Part shown: piece after piece, positions 38,741 through 47,457 of the stretch
Numbering within the stretch: position 1 is the stretch's first letter
Layout of the letters: the number at the start of each line of letters is the position of its first letter
Assembly (NCBI RefSeq): GCF_009429125.1
Contig: NZ_CP045529.1
Location: 3,162,001 to 3,226,000, forward strand
Reading direction: 5' to 3'
Source: Luteimicrobium xylanilyticum
Lineage (GTDB): Bacteria > Actinomycetota > Actinomycetes > Actinomycetales > Cellulomonadaceae
Length of the DNA: 64,000 bases
Notes under the pieces: model-generated
The model's database searches: none
What the model was told of the DNA's origin: nothing
The model's input: the letters and a program-made list of their open reading frames with translations, nothing else
Translations under genes and position numbers: made by a program

Positions 38741-40066
38741 TCAGCCCGCGCTCGGGACCGTCACGCGCAGGAGGCGGTCGTCGTCCGACGACGGCGTGCC
38801 CCGGCCGTCGGTGTTGCTCGTCAGGACCAGGAGGGTGTCCGTCGAAGCGGTGTCCTTCACCGTCGGGTCGAGCACGACGGTCCGCAGGCGCCCGTAGGTG
38901 CCGTGGAGGAGCCGCTGCGGCGTGCCGACGGTCGCACGGGCGGAGGTCGGGGCCCCCGCCGCGGCCGGTTGCAGCGGCACGCGCCAGAGCGCCGCGCCCG
39001 GCGAGCCGCCGAGGCCGCCCAGCGCCGCGACGTAGATCGCCGAGTCGGAGACCGCCAGGCCCGACGGGCTCGCCTCGGAGGTCCGCCACGTCACGAGGGG
39101 ATCCATGTAGCGGGCGGGCGGGTTCGACGGGTCGGTGCCGGCGCCGTCGGACTTCTTTCCCTCGACGTCCGGCCAGCCGTAGTTGCGACCCGGGACGATC
39201 TGGTTGAGCTCGTCCCACGTGTCCTGCCCGAACTCGCTGGCGAACATCCGCTTGCTCGCGTCCCACCCGATGCCCTGGACGTTGCGGTGCCCGAGCGTCC
39301 ACACCCGTGTCCCGGACGGGTTCCCGGGGGCTGCCTTGCCGTCCTGGGTGACCCGGAGGATCTTGCCGCCCAGCGAGTCCGGGTCCTGGGCGTTGGTGCC
39401 GTCCGTCGCGTCGCCCGTCGTCACGTACAGGTCGCCGTCGGGCCCGAACGCGAGCCTGCCCCCGTTGTGGAACTGGGCGGACGGGATGCCCGACACGATC
39501 GTCGTGAGCTCCCCCAGGCTCGGCGACGAGCCGAGCGTGAGCCGCGCCCGGACGACCTCGTTGCCCTGCGCCGTCGTGCGGTAGAGGAACACGCGCCCGT
39601 CCGACGCGAACGACGGCGACACCGCGACCCCCAGCAGGCCGCTCTCGCCGTGGTGCACCGTGCTGTCGCGCAGCTCGCTCGCGCCCGCTCCCCCGACCTC
39701 GGTCTGCTTCCCCGACGCCAGGTCCACCACGACGACGTGCGCGTGGTCACGCTCGGTGACGAGGACCTTCCCGTCCGGCAGCGCGGCCAGCCCCCACGGG
39801 GTGTCCAGGTGCGTCGCGAGCACGGTCACCTTCGGCGTCCCGGCTTTCGCGGGCATCGTTGGCTCCGCCGACGACGACGTCCCTCCCGTCCCCGGCGACG
39901 TCGCCGACACGGTGGGCGAGCCGGCGGTGATGGCGGGCGCCGTCGTCGGCGACACCGAGGACGGTGCGGGGGCGGGCGACGAACCCGTGCACCCGGCGAG
40001 CGCGAGCGCGGCTGCGGCGCCGACGGCGGCAAGCCGCGGGGCGGTGGACCTTCCGGCGTGAGCCAT
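38741..40066 (-). CDS. PQQ-dependent sugar dehydrogenase-like lipoprotein
   Basis: A 441-residue exported beta-propeller of the glucose/sorbosone dehydrogenase family. The N-terminus is a lipoprotein signal (AAVGAAAALALAGC), followed by a Ser/Pro/Thr spacer. Family blocks include DTPWGLAALPDGKVLVTERD, HHGESGLLGVAVSP, HNGGRLAFGPDGDLYVTTGD, RVWTLGHRNVQGIGWD and FGQDTWDELNQIVPGRNYGWP. Members oxidise aldose sugars with PQQ at the cell surface. No PQQ synthesis genes are in the window, so the cofactor state is unknown. Confidence 0.9.
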   Translation of the reverse strand: MAHAGRSTAPRLAAVGAAAALALAGCTGSSPAPAPSSVSPTTAPAITAGSPTVSATSPGTGGTSSSAEPTMPAKAGTPKVTVLATHLDTPWGLAALPDGKVLVTERDHAHVVVVDLASGKQTEVGGAGASELRDSTVHHGESGLLGVAVSPSFASDGRVFLYRTTAQGNEVVRARLTLGSSPSLGELTTIVSGIPSAQFHNGGRLAFGPDGDLYVTTGDATDGTNAQDPDSLGGKILRVTQDGKAAPGNPSGTRVWTLGHRNVQGIGWDASKRMFASEFGQDTWDELNQIVPGRNYGWPDVEGKKSDGAGTDPSNPPARYMDPLVTWRTSEASPSGLAVSDSAIYVAALGGLGGSPGAALWRVPLQPAAAGAPTSARATVGTPQRLLHGTYGRLRTVVLDPTVKDTASTDTLLVLTSNTDGRGTPSSDDDRLLRVTVPSAG

Positions 40067-40122
40067 ACCTCATCGTCCGACGCGAGGTAGCACCGCGCGA
40101 CCGCCCGTGACACGGTGAAGGC

Positions 40123-40968
40123 ATGGCTGATGCGACCGTCCCCCAGATCATGCTCAACAACGGCGTCCGGATCCCGCAGCTCGGCTTCGGCGTCTTCCAG
40201 ATCCCGCCGGAGGAGACGCGCGACGCCGTCGCGACGGCCCTCGAGGTGGGTTACCGCCACATCGACACCGCGCAGATGTACCGGAACGAGCAAGGCGTCG
40301 GCGAGGCGGTGCGCGCCTCGGGGATCCCGCGCGACGAGATCTTCGTGACGAGCAAGCTGTCCAACGCGTTCCACGACCACGACGCGGCGCTGGCCTCGTT
40401 CGACCGCTCGCTCGAGACGCTCGGGTTCGACCAGCTCGACCTGTTCCTCGTGCACTGGCCGCTGCCCGAGGTCGGGAGCTACGTCGACACGTGGAAGGCG
40501 ATGGAGGAGATCTACGCGTCGGGCCGGGCGCGGGCGATCGGGGTGTCGAACTTCCAGCCGCACCACCTGCGCCGTCTGCACACCGAGACGACCGTCGTCC
40601 CCGCGGTGAACCAGGTCGAGGTCCACCCGTACCTGACCCAGGACGAGCTGCGGGCGTTCGACGCCGAGCACGAGATCGCGACCGAGGCGTGGTCCCCGAT
40701 CGCGCAGGGGCTCGTCCTCGACGACCCGGTGATCGTGCAGATCGCGAAGGACCACGACCGCACGCCCGCCCAGGTGGTGCTGCGCTGGCACGTGCAGCGC
40801 GGCGAGATCATCTTCCCCAAGTCGGTGACGCGCTCGCGCGTGGAGGAGAACTTCGCGCTCTTCGACTTCGAGCTCGAGGACGCCGACGTCGCCGCGATCT
40901 CCGCGCTCGACCGGGGCCAGCGCACCGGCGCGGACCCCGACACCTTCAACTGGGTCCCGGAGTCGTGA
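40123..40968 (+). CDS. aldo/keto reductase
   Basis: A 281-residue NADPH-dependent reductase of the AKR5-like group (2,5-diketogluconate reductase type). The catalytic Tyr is in IDTAQMYRNEQGVGEA, the Lys in FVTSKLSN and the His in LFLVHWPLP; the cofactor region IFPKSVTRSRVEEN is near residue 230. GAAGG precedes the ATG. Coupled to a second AKR gene by a GTGA overlap. Small aldehydes and ketoses are the usual substrates. Confidence 0.93.
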   Translation: MADATVPQIMLNNGVRIPQLGFGVFQIPPEETRDAVATALEVGYRHIDTAQMYRNEQGVGEAVRASGIPRDEIFVTSKLSNAFHDHDAALASFDRSLETLGFDQLDLFLVHWPLPEVGSYVDTWKAMEEIYASGRARAIGVSNFQPHHLRRLHTETTVVPAVNQVEVHPYLTQDELRAFDAEHEIATEAWSPIAQGLVLDDPVIVQIAKDHDRTPAQVVLRWHVQRGEIIFPKSVTRSRVEENFALFDFELEDADVAAISALDRGQRTGADPDTFNWVPES

Positions 40969-41828
40969 CCGGTCCCGACCGCACCCCGGCGCTCCCGGCA
41001 CGGTCCGTCACCCTGAACAGCGGCACGACGATCCCGCAGCTCGGCTTCGGGACGTACAAGATGCCGCCCTCGGACACCGCGCACCTCGTCGGGACCGCGC
41101 TCGAGCTGGGGTACCGGCACGTCGACACCGCCGAGATGTACGGGAACGAGCGCGAGGTCGGCGAGGCCGTGCGCGACTCCGGGCTCCCGCGCGACGAGAT
41201 CTTCGTGACGAGCAAGCTCGACAACCCGCACCGCACGCCCGACGAGGCGCGTGCCGCGTTCGACCGCACCATGGACGACCTCGGTCTCGACCAGGTCGAC
41301 CTGTTCCTCATCCACTGGCCCCTGCCGACCGTGACCGACTACGTCGCGCGGTGGCGTGTCCTCGAGGAGGTCTACGCGGAGGGGCGTGCGCGGGCGATCG
41401 GGGTGTCGAACTTCCAGGTCGCGCACCTGCAGCGACTTCTCGACGAGGCCGACGTGGTGCCCGCGGTCAACCAGGTCGAGGTCCAGCCGTACCTCGTCCA
41501 GGACGAGCTGCGCGCGTTCCACGCCGAGCACGGCATCGTCACGGAGGCGTGGTCGCCGCTCGCGCGCGGCAAGGTCCTCGACGACCCCGTCGTCGGCCAG
41601 GTCGCTGCCCGGCACGACCGTTCCCCCGCCCAGGTGGTGCTGCGCTGGCACCTGCAACGGGGCGACGTCGTCATCCCCAAGGCGTCGAGCCGTGCGCGGA
41701 TCGCGGAGAACGGGAACCTGTTCGGCTTCGTCCTCTCCGACGACGACATGGCCGCGATCACCGGGCTCGACCGGGGCGAGCGCACGGGCAGCGCGGACCC
41801 GGACACGTTCGACGGCGTCCGGGGCTGA
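40965..41828 (+). CDS. aldo/keto reductase (paralogue)
   Basis: A 287-residue protein closely similar to the preceding gene across its length (VDTAEMYGNEREVGEA, FVTSKLDN, LFLIHWPLP, VIPKASSRARIAEN), so the pair arose by tandem duplication. All four catalytic residues are kept. GTG start overlapping the first gene's stop. Both end in a similar DRGxRTGxDPDTF segment. Confidence 0.92.
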   Translation: MTGPDRTPALPARSVTLNSGTTIPQLGFGTYKMPPSDTAHLVGTALELGYRHVDTAEMYGNEREVGEAVRDSGLPRDEIFVTSKLDNPHRTPDEARAAFDRTMDDLGLDQVDLFLIHWPLPTVTDYVARWRVLEEVYAEGRARAIGVSNFQVAHLQRLLDEADVVPAVNQVEVQPYLVQDELRAFHAEHGIVTEAWSPLARGKVLDDPVVGQVAARHDRSPAQVVLRWHLQRGDVVIPKASSRARIAENGNLFGFVLSDDDMAAITGLDRGERTGSADPDTFDGVRG

Positions 41829-41883
41829 GAGGGAGTCCGAGAACGCGGGGCGCCGTCGCCGCACCCGCGAAACCGGCCGGGTG

Positions 41884-42981
41884 TCAGCCGGCGGCGGCCC
41901 CGGCAACTGCTCCAGCGCGCAGGCGCGGGACCAGCGCGTCCCCGACGCGGACCGTCTCCTGCCGGTAAGGGGTGTCCGACAGCACGAAGTGCGTGACGCC
42001 CAGGTCCGCGTACCGGCGCAGCGCGGCCGCGACGTCGTCGGCGGACCCGACGAGCCACGTCGTTCCCGCTCCCCCGCCGCCGTGGCGGCCCGGGGCGGTG
42101 TACAGGTTCTCGTCGAGGACGTCGCCGCGCTCCGCGAGCTCGAGGAGGCGCCGCTGCCCGACGGCGGTCTGCCGCCGGAAGGCGGGCGTCAGCCGCTCTC
42201 CCTGGCGTTGCGCGAGCTCAGCGACCTTCGCCTCGGCGTCGCGCCACGCCTCCTCGGTGGTGTCCCGCACGAGCGTCGTGACACGCAGCCCGAACTCGAG
42301 CGGGGGCAGGTCGCGGTCGAGGTCCCGGGACAGCTCGCGGAGCCGCGCGATCCTGGCCTCGATCCCGTCGAGCGGCTCACCCCAGAAGAGCTGCACGTCC
42401 GCCTCGGTGGCCGCGACCCGCTCCGCGGCCGGCGACGCGCCCCCGAAGTACAGCCGGGGCGCGCCGCCCGGGAGCCGCGGCACGACCGTCGAGTCGGTGA
42501 CGCGGAAGTGCTCGCCCTCGAACGTCACGCGCTCCTCGGCCCACAGCCGTCGGACCAGCCGCATGAACTCCTTCGTGCGGGCGTACCGCTGCGTCTGGTC
42601 ACCCTCGACGTCGCCGTAGGCTGCGAGGTCGTCCTGACCGCTCACGATGTTGACCAGCAAGCGGCCCCGGCTCAGGCGCTGGAGCGTCGCCGCGGCGCTC
42701 GCGAAGTGCGCGGGCTGCCAGTACCCGGGCCGGATCGCGACGAGCGGGCGGAACGTCGTCGTCAGGGCGGCGACGGCCGTCGCGACCGTGAACGTGTCCG
42801 GTCGGCCCCAGCCCGTGCCGAGGAGCGCGCCCGACCAGCCGTGCGCCTCGGCGGTGCGTGCCAGGTCGACGGTGAAGTCGAGCGTGCCCCAGCCGTCCGC
42901 GCTGAAGTCACCGCGGTGGCCAGGCTCGACGGTGTTGGGGATGTACCACAGGAGCTCTGGCTCGCGCGGGTCGGCGCCCAT
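41884..42981 (-). CDS. LLM-class flavin monooxygenase, SsuD-like alkanesulfonate monooxygenase
   Basis: A 365-residue FMNH2-dependent enzyme. LLWYIPNTVEPGH at the start, GALLGTGWGRPDTFTVATAVAA, LVAIRPGYWQPAHFASAAATL and LLVNIVSGQDDLAAYGD match the SsuD/MsuD branch of the bacterial luciferase family, which cleaves the C-S bond of alkanesulfonates to sulfite and aldehyde. Start at ATG 42981, just after the stop of the upstream gene. It is the last gene of the organosulfur operon. The name ssuD is probable but not proven against close relatives. Confidence 0.88.
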   Translation of the reverse strand: MGADPREPELLWYIPNTVEPGHRGDFSADGWGTLDFTVDLARTAEAHGWSGALLGTGWGRPDTFTVATAVAALTTTFRPLVAIRPGYWQPAHFASAAATLQRLSRGRLLVNIVSGQDDLAAYGDVEGDQTQRYARTKEFMRLVRRLWAEERVTFEGEHFRVTDSTVVPRLPGGAPRLYFGGASPAAERVAATEADVQLFWGEPLDGIEARIARLRELSRDLDRDLPPLEFGLRVTTLVRDTTEEAWRDAEAKVAELAQRQGERLTPAFRRQTAVGQRRLLELAERGDVLDENLYTAPGRHGGGGAGTTWLVGSADDVAAALRRYADLGVTHFVLSDTPYRQETVRVGDALVPRLRAGAVAGAAAG

Positions 42982-42982
42982 C

Positions 42983-44356
42983 TCAGGCGACCCCCGCCGT
43001 GACCCGGCCCAGCTCGGGGACGCCCGCGCCGTCGTCATGCCGGTTGCGGGGACGCGCGAGACCGTAGTGCTCGCGGAGCGTCGTTCCCTCGTACTCGGTG
43101 CGGAACAGCCCGCGCTCCTGGAGGATCGGCACGACCTGCGACGCGAACGCCTCGAGCCCCGACGGCAGCACCGCCGGCATGATGTTGAAGCCGTCGGCCG
43201 CGCCGTTCTCGAAGTAGTGCTGGATCGTGTCCGCGACCTGCACCGCGGTGCCCGTGAACGTGCGGTGGCCGCGCCCGCCGCCGAGCTTCCCGATCAGCTC
43301 GCGCACCGTGAGGCGGTCGCGTCGGGCCCAGTCCACGATGAGCGTGCGGCGGCTCTTCGCGCCCTCGATCTCGTCCTCGTCGGGCAGGTCGAGCGGGAGG
43401 GGTTCGTCGAGCGAGAGCCGGTGCGGGTCGACCTTGAGGGTCCGGGCGAGCGTCGTCAGCGCGTACTGCGGGGCGATCAGCCGGTCGAGCTGAGCGTCCA
43501 GCTCGCGCGCCTCGGCCTCGGTCTCGCCGATGACCGGGACGATGCCCGGCAGCACGACGACGCCGTCCGGGTCGCGCCCGACGGCGCCCGCCCGCCGCTT
43601 GAGGTCCGCGTAGAACGCCTGGCTCTCCTCGAGCGTCGGCTGGGCCGTGAAGACGGCCTCGGCCCACCGGGCCGCGAACTCCTTGCCGTCCTCGGACGAC
43701 CCGGCCTGCACGAGCAGCGGGTAGCCTTGCGGGGAACGCGGCACGTTGAGCGGGCCGGCGACGCGGAAGAACTCGCCCTCGTGGCCCGCCGGGCGCACGT
43801 GCGAGCCGAGCGCGTGGACGCCGCTCGCCTTGTCGGCGACGACCGCGTCGTCGGACCAGGAGTCCCAGAGCTTGGTCGCGACGTCGAGGAACTCGTCCGC
43901 GCGCTCGTACCGCGCCCTGTGGAGCGGCTGGTCGTCGAGGCCGAAGTTCCTCGCCGCGCCCTCCCCGGCAGTCGTGACGATGTTCCACCCGGCCCGCCCG
44001 CCCGAGAGGTGGTCGAGCGACGCGAACCTCCGCGCCAGGTTGTACGGCTCGTTGTACGACGTCGACGCGGTCCCGATCAGGCCGATGCGGCTCGTGCTGA
44101 CCGCGAGCGCCGCGAGCAGGACGGTGGGCTCGAGCTTGCCCGACGGGCGCCGGCCGGGGTCGCTCCACAGGACGGGGCTGTCGGCGAGGAAGATCGAGTC
44201 GAACTTGGCGTCCTCGGCCACGCGGGCGAGGTGCTGGTGCGCTGCGAGCGACAGGTTCGACGTCGGGTCGGCGCCGGGCAGGCGCCACGACGCCTCGTGG
44301 TGGCCGGTGTCGTGGAGGAACAGGTTGAAGTGCAGGGTGCGGGGGCGTGCGGGCAT
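42983..44356 (-). CDS. LLM-class flavin monooxygenase, NtaA/SnaA/DszA family
   Basis: A 457-residue FMN-dependent monooxygenase. The N-terminus LHFNLFLHDTGHHEASWRLP, then SIFLADS, NEPYNLARRFASLDHLSGGRAGWNIVTTA and PLLVQAGSSEDGKEFAARWAEAVFT are typical of the nitrilotriacetate/dibenzothiophene-sulfone monooxygenase group. In sulfur operons such enzymes cleave organosulfur compounds like dimethylsulfone or sulfonates. AAGGAG precedes the ATG, 10 bp after ssuB. It needs a flavin reductase, which is not encoded here. Confidence 0.9.
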   Translation of the reverse strand: MPARPRTLHFNLFLHDTGHHEASWRLPGADPTSNLSLAAHQHLARVAEDAKFDSIFLADSPVLWSDPGRRPSGKLEPTVLLAALAVSTSRIGLIGTASTSYNEPYNLARRFASLDHLSGGRAGWNIVTTAGEGAARNFGLDDQPLHRARYERADEFLDVATKLWDSWSDDAVVADKASGVHALGSHVRPAGHEGEFFRVAGPLNVPRSPQGYPLLVQAGSSEDGKEFAARWAEAVFTAQPTLEESQAFYADLKRRAGAVGRDPDGVVVLPGIVPVIGETEAEARELDAQLDRLIAPQYALTTLARTLKVDPHRLSLDEPLPLDLPDEDEIEGAKSRRTLIVDWARRDRLTVRELIGKLGGGRGHRTFTGTAVQVADTIQHYFENGAADGFNIMPAVLPSGLEAFASQVVPILQERGLFRTEYEGTTLREHYGLARPRNRHDDGAGVPELGRVTAGVA

Positions 44357-44366
44357 GGCGGTCTCC

Positions 44367-45170
44367 TTAGGAGGGCGTGGCCGACGAGGCGCGGCGGCGG
44401 CCGGGGGCGATGAAGTCGGCGCCGAGGTGCTCGTGCACCCCGAGGCGTCCGAGGAGGAGGTCGCGGAGCTCCCCGAACCCGGGCGCGGCCGGCGTGCGTT
44501 CGGTGAGCTCGACGCGCACGTCGGTCTGCACGCTCCCGCCGTCGAGGACGACGATCCGGTCCGCGAGGACGATCGCCTCGTCGACGTCGTGGGTCACGAG
44601 CAGGACGGCGGGCCGGTGGACCTCGCAGAGCCGGCGCAGGAGCTCGTGCATCTTGATCCGGGTGAGGGCGTCGAGGGCCCCGAACGGTTCGTCGGCGAGC
44701 AGGAGCTGCGGCTCGCGGACGAGGGACCGGGCCAGCGACGCGCGTTGCGCCTCGCCGCCCGACAGCTCGTTGGGCCATGCCCGTTCGCGTCCGGCGAGGC
44801 CCACCTCGGCGAGGGCGCGGCGTCCGCGCTCGTCGGCGTCGGGGGTGCGCAGGCCGAAGGTGACGTTGTCGAGCAGCTTCCTCCAGGGCAGGAGGCGCGA
44901 GTCCTGGAAGACGACGGACACCGCGACCGGGACCTCGATCTCCCCGTGGCCGTCGACGTCCCGGTCGAGGCCGGCGAGCGCCCGCAGCAGGGTGCTCTTG
45001 CCGGTTCCCGAGCGCCCGAGCACGGCGACGAACTCGCCGGGCGCGACGTCGAGGTCGAGTCCGTGCAGCACCCCGCCGGACCGGTTGAAGCTGCGGTGCA
45101 GGTCCCGGACTCGGACGGCGGGGGCCGCGACGGCCGTGGTCGCGGTCAGCCCTCCAGGGTGCGTCGCCAT
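44367..45170 (-). CDS. ssuB: sulfonate ABC transporter, ATP-binding subunit
   Basis: A 267-residue nitrate/sulfonate/taurine-type ATPase: Walker A GRSGTGKST near residue 52, the Q-loop VFQDSRLLPWRKLLDNVTFG, signature LSGGEAQR, Walker B LLLADEPFGALDALTR and the switch His in LLVTHDVDEA. It starts 25 bp inside the permease gene. SsuB is favoured over TauB because the ssuD-like gene is in the same operon. Confidence 0.92.
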   Translation of the reverse strand: MATHPGGLTATTAVAAPAVRVRDLHRSFNRSGGVLHGLDLDVAPGEFVAVLGRSGTGKSTLLRALAGLDRDVDGHGEIEVPVAVSVVFQDSRLLPWRKLLDNVTFGLRTPDADERGRRALAEVGLAGRERAWPNELSGGEAQRASLARSLVREPQLLLADEPFGALDALTRIKMHELLRRLCEVHRPAVLLVTHDVDEAIVLADRIVVLDGGSVQTDVRVELTERTPAAPGFGELRDLLLGRLGVHEHLGADFIAPGRRRASSATPS

Positions 45171-46015
45171 GACAGCGCCCTCCTCTCGATCAGCCGGACG
45201 GCGGTGTCGGCGAGGAAGCCGAAGACGCCGTAGATGACGAGGCCGACCACGATCACTGAGGTCTGGCCGTACTGCTGGGCGAGGGTCATGACGTGCCCGA
45301 TGCCCGACTCGGAGTTGAACTGCTCGACGACGACGAGCCCGAGGAGCGACACGGTCACCGCGAAGCGCAGCCCGAGCAGGAACCCGGGCAGGGCGCCCGG
45401 GAGGACGACGTGCCGCACGAACTCGACGCGCCCGATGTCGAGGGTCTCCGCAAGCTCCGCGTACCGGCCGTCGATGCCGCGTAGGGCGTTGTGGGTGTTG
45501 ACGTAGATCGGGATCAGCGTGATCAGGGCGATCGTCGTGACCTTCATCGACTCGCCGATGCCGAACCAGGCGACGAACAGCGGGATGAGCGCGAGGGTCG
45601 GGATCGACCGCTTGATCTGGACCGGGCCGTCGATCAGCGCCTCGCCCACCCGGGACAGCCCGGACGCTACCGCGAGGACGACGCCGCCCAGCACCCCGAG
45701 GGTCAGCCCGACGGCGGAACGTCGCAGCGACGTTCCGATGTTGCCGAGGAGGTCGTGGTCGACCCACTGGTTCTGGAACTCCTTGGCGACGTCCCAGGGC
45801 GCGGTCAGAACGGCGGGGCTGACGAAGCCGGCCCACGAGCCGACGGCCCAGATCGCGAGCAGGAGCACCGGTCCGACCCAGAAGGACAGCCGGGTCCGTG
45901 GCCCCGGACCGAGCCGGCGCCGCACGACGCGCACGTCCGGGTGGACGCCGGCTGCGGTCGGCGACGGGATCGCGGGCGCGAGGTCGGCCCGGGTCGCGGC
46001 GGTCGCGGCGGTCAC
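45146..46015 (-). CDS. ssuC: sulfonate ABC transporter, permease subunit
   Basis: A 289-residue permease with about six membrane segments and the EAA-loop ELAETLDIGRVEFVRHVVLPGALPGFLLGLR, which contacts the ATPase. Start GTG 46015 overlaps the ssuA stop (GTGA). Confidence 0.92.
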   Translation of the reverse strand: MTAATAATRADLAPAIPSPTAAGVHPDVRVVRRRLGPGPRTRLSFWVGPVLLLAIWAVGSWAGFVSPAVLTAPWDVAKEFQNQWVDHDLLGNIGTSLRRSAVGLTLGVLGGVVLAVASGLSRVGEALIDGPVQIKRSIPTLALIPLFVAWFGIGESMKVTTIALITLIPIYVNTHNALRGIDGRYAELAETLDIGRVEFVRHVVLPGALPGFLLGLRFAVTVSLLGLVVVEQFNSESGIGHVMTLAQQYGQTSVIVVGLVIYGVFGFLADTAVRLIERRALSWRRTLEG

Positions 46016-47127
46016 GACGCGTCACCCGTCACGACGGCGGAGCCTGCGGCGGCCGCCTCGACTGCGGCGAAGCGCGTGTCGACGACCGTGTGGACGTCGA
46101 ACTTCGGGTTGTCCTGCTCGGAGGCGAGCAGGTCGGCTGTCGCCTGCAGCCGTTCCACGGCGGCGTCCCACGTCTTCGGGATCCCCTTCGTGCCGGCGGC
46201 CTCGACCGCGGCGGCCGCGTCGGCGGCGTTCAGGCCCTGGTTCTTGACGTAGTAGGCCTGCTCCCACTCCTCGGGGTGGTCGTTCTGCCACAGGAGCGCC
46301 TTGGTCCGTGCGGCCACGTAGACCCGGAGGGCCGCGGCCTTGGCGGGATCCTTGACGGCCTTCGTGAGGCAGTAGACCGTGGAGGCGTCGTCGCGGATGC
46401 CCGTGTCGATCGCCGTCGCGCCGGGGTACTGGCTCAGGTAGGCGCTCTGGATCGTGGCTCTGCCGAGGGGGGCGACGTCGACCGCGCCGCTACCGAGCGC
46501 CTGCGCGTAGGTGCTTGCGGTGCTGGGCAGCTCGACGAGCTTGACGTCGCTCTTCGTCAGCCCCGCCTTCTGCAGGACGCGCAGCACGAGCGCGCCCTGA
46601 GCCTGCCCCGCCGAGTACGCGATCTTCTTGCCCTTGAGGTCGGCGAGGGTCGTGACGTGCGCACCCGGCGCCACGCCGAGCTGGTAGATCGGGTGCTCGA
46701 GCGGGTCGACCGTCACCGACTGGAAGACGATCCGGGTCGACGTCCCGGTCCAGTGGGCGAACAGCGAGGGGATGTCGGCGACCGAGCTGCAGTCGAGCTT
46801 GTCGGCGCGGAACGCCTGGATGCTCTGCGGGCCGCCGCTGATGTTGGCCCACTGGACCTTGACGCCGGCGTCGCTGATCTCCTTGTCGAGCCCGGAGGCC
46901 TGGAGCGCGACCTGGGTCGTCGGGTCGCCGATGCGGAGGACGGTCCCTCCCGGGACCGTCGTCGGCAGGGGCGCGTCGAGCGCGAGCGCCGAGGCGGAGT
47001 CGCCGCTGCAGGCCGTGAGCCCCGGCACGACGGCGACGAGCGCGGCCGCGAGGACGGCGGCGGCACCGCGGCGGGAGCGCAGCAGGCGGTGGGGGCCGGG
47101 TGGCGGGCGGAGTCGGGCGTGGTTCAT
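46012..47127 (-). CDS. ssuA: sulfonate/aliphatic sulfur ABC transporter, substrate-binding lipoprotein
   Basis: A 371-residue binding protein. The N-terminal signal ends in a lipobox (VVPGLTAC, Cys near residue 40). The mature part is a type II periplasmic-binding fold with GPQSIQAFRADKLDCSSVADIP and KGKKIAYSAGQAQGALVLRVLQKAGL, typical of SsuA. GAGAGGA precedes the ATG. It is the first full gene of an operon of five (ssuA-ssuC-ssuB and two flavin monooxygenases), so expression of all depends on the 330-bp leader upstream, which carries a Cys-rich short reading frame. Confidence 0.9.
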   Translation of the reverse strand: MNHARLRPPPGPHRLLRSRRGAAAVLAAALVAVVPGLTACSGDSASALALDAPLPTTVPGGTVLRIGDPTTQVALQASGLDKEISDAGVKVQWANISGGPQSIQAFRADKLDCSSVADIPSLFAHWTGTSTRIVFQSVTVDPLEHPIYQLGVAPGAHVTTLADLKGKKIAYSAGQAQGALVLRVLQKAGLTKSDVKLVELPSTASTYAQALGSGAVDVAPLGRATIQSAYLSQYPGATAIDTGIRDDASTVYCLTKAVKDPAKAAALRVYVAARTKALLWQNDHPEEWEQAYYVKNQGLNAADAAAAVEAAGTKGIPKTWDAAVERLQATADLLASEQDNPKFDVHTVVDTRFAAVEAAAAGSAVVTGDAS

Positions 47128-47335
47128 GTCGGTCCTCTCGGGAGGCTGGAGGGTCGTGCCGACGACGCCTCCCGGCCGGGCCGGTGAGGCGGGTGCGTCG
47201 TGCGAGGAGGGGGCTGCGCCGTCGGGCGGGCGGGGTGCCTGTGCCGTGTGCGGCGTCCTGGGAAGGAAGGCCGGATGGGCGCCACGAGACCGCGGGAGAT
47301 CGTGCCCGTCGGGTGGGTGGCGCGGGTCGCGTGCG
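47128..47335 (-). promoter_or_regulatory. ssu operon leader between sORF and ssuA
   Basis: About 208 nt between the leader sORF stop and the ssuA ATG. It contains CGGGAGGC/GCCTCCCG arms (47139-47146 and 47167-47174), a possible stem that ends just upstream of the ssuA ribosome site. The sequence is C-rich on the transcribed strand, as in long actinobacterial attenuator leaders. No known riboswitch was recognised. Confidence 0.4.
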
Positions 47336-47404
47336 TCAGCGACAGCGACAACAGCCACGGAGACAGCGGCGCGGCGAGGGTGCCGCGGGTGCGCTCGTGG
47401 TCAT
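47336..47404 (-). CDS. Cys-codon leader peptide (putative sulfur attenuator)
   Basis: A 22-codon frame that ends CLRGCCRCR-stop. Four of the last nine codons are Cys and all four are TGT, the codon almost never used for Cys in the surrounding genes. It starts with ATG and sits upstream of the ssu operon on the same strand. Cys-rich leader ORFs upstream of sulfur genes, where slow translation at Cys codons signals low cysteine, are known in mycobacteria and other actinobacteria. The coding nature is inferred from codon content and position; it is not overlapped with ssuA as the mycobacterial example is with its downstream gene. Confidence 0.6.
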   Translation of the reverse strand: MTTSAPAAPSPRRCLRGCCRCR

Positions 47405-47457
47405 GCCCTCAGACTGTGGCAGCACGGGCCCCCCTCACAACAATGCAACGAACTGAA
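47405..47457 (-). promoter_or_regulatory. candidate promoter for the ssu leader
   Basis: On the minus strand TTGTGA, 16 bases and CACAGT end 8 bases before the sORF ATG, which would give a nearly leaderless start. Just upstream is an AT-rich patch (TTAATTCAGTTCGTTGCATT) that directly adjoins the ROK gene's stop and may hold an operator. Confidence 0.35.
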
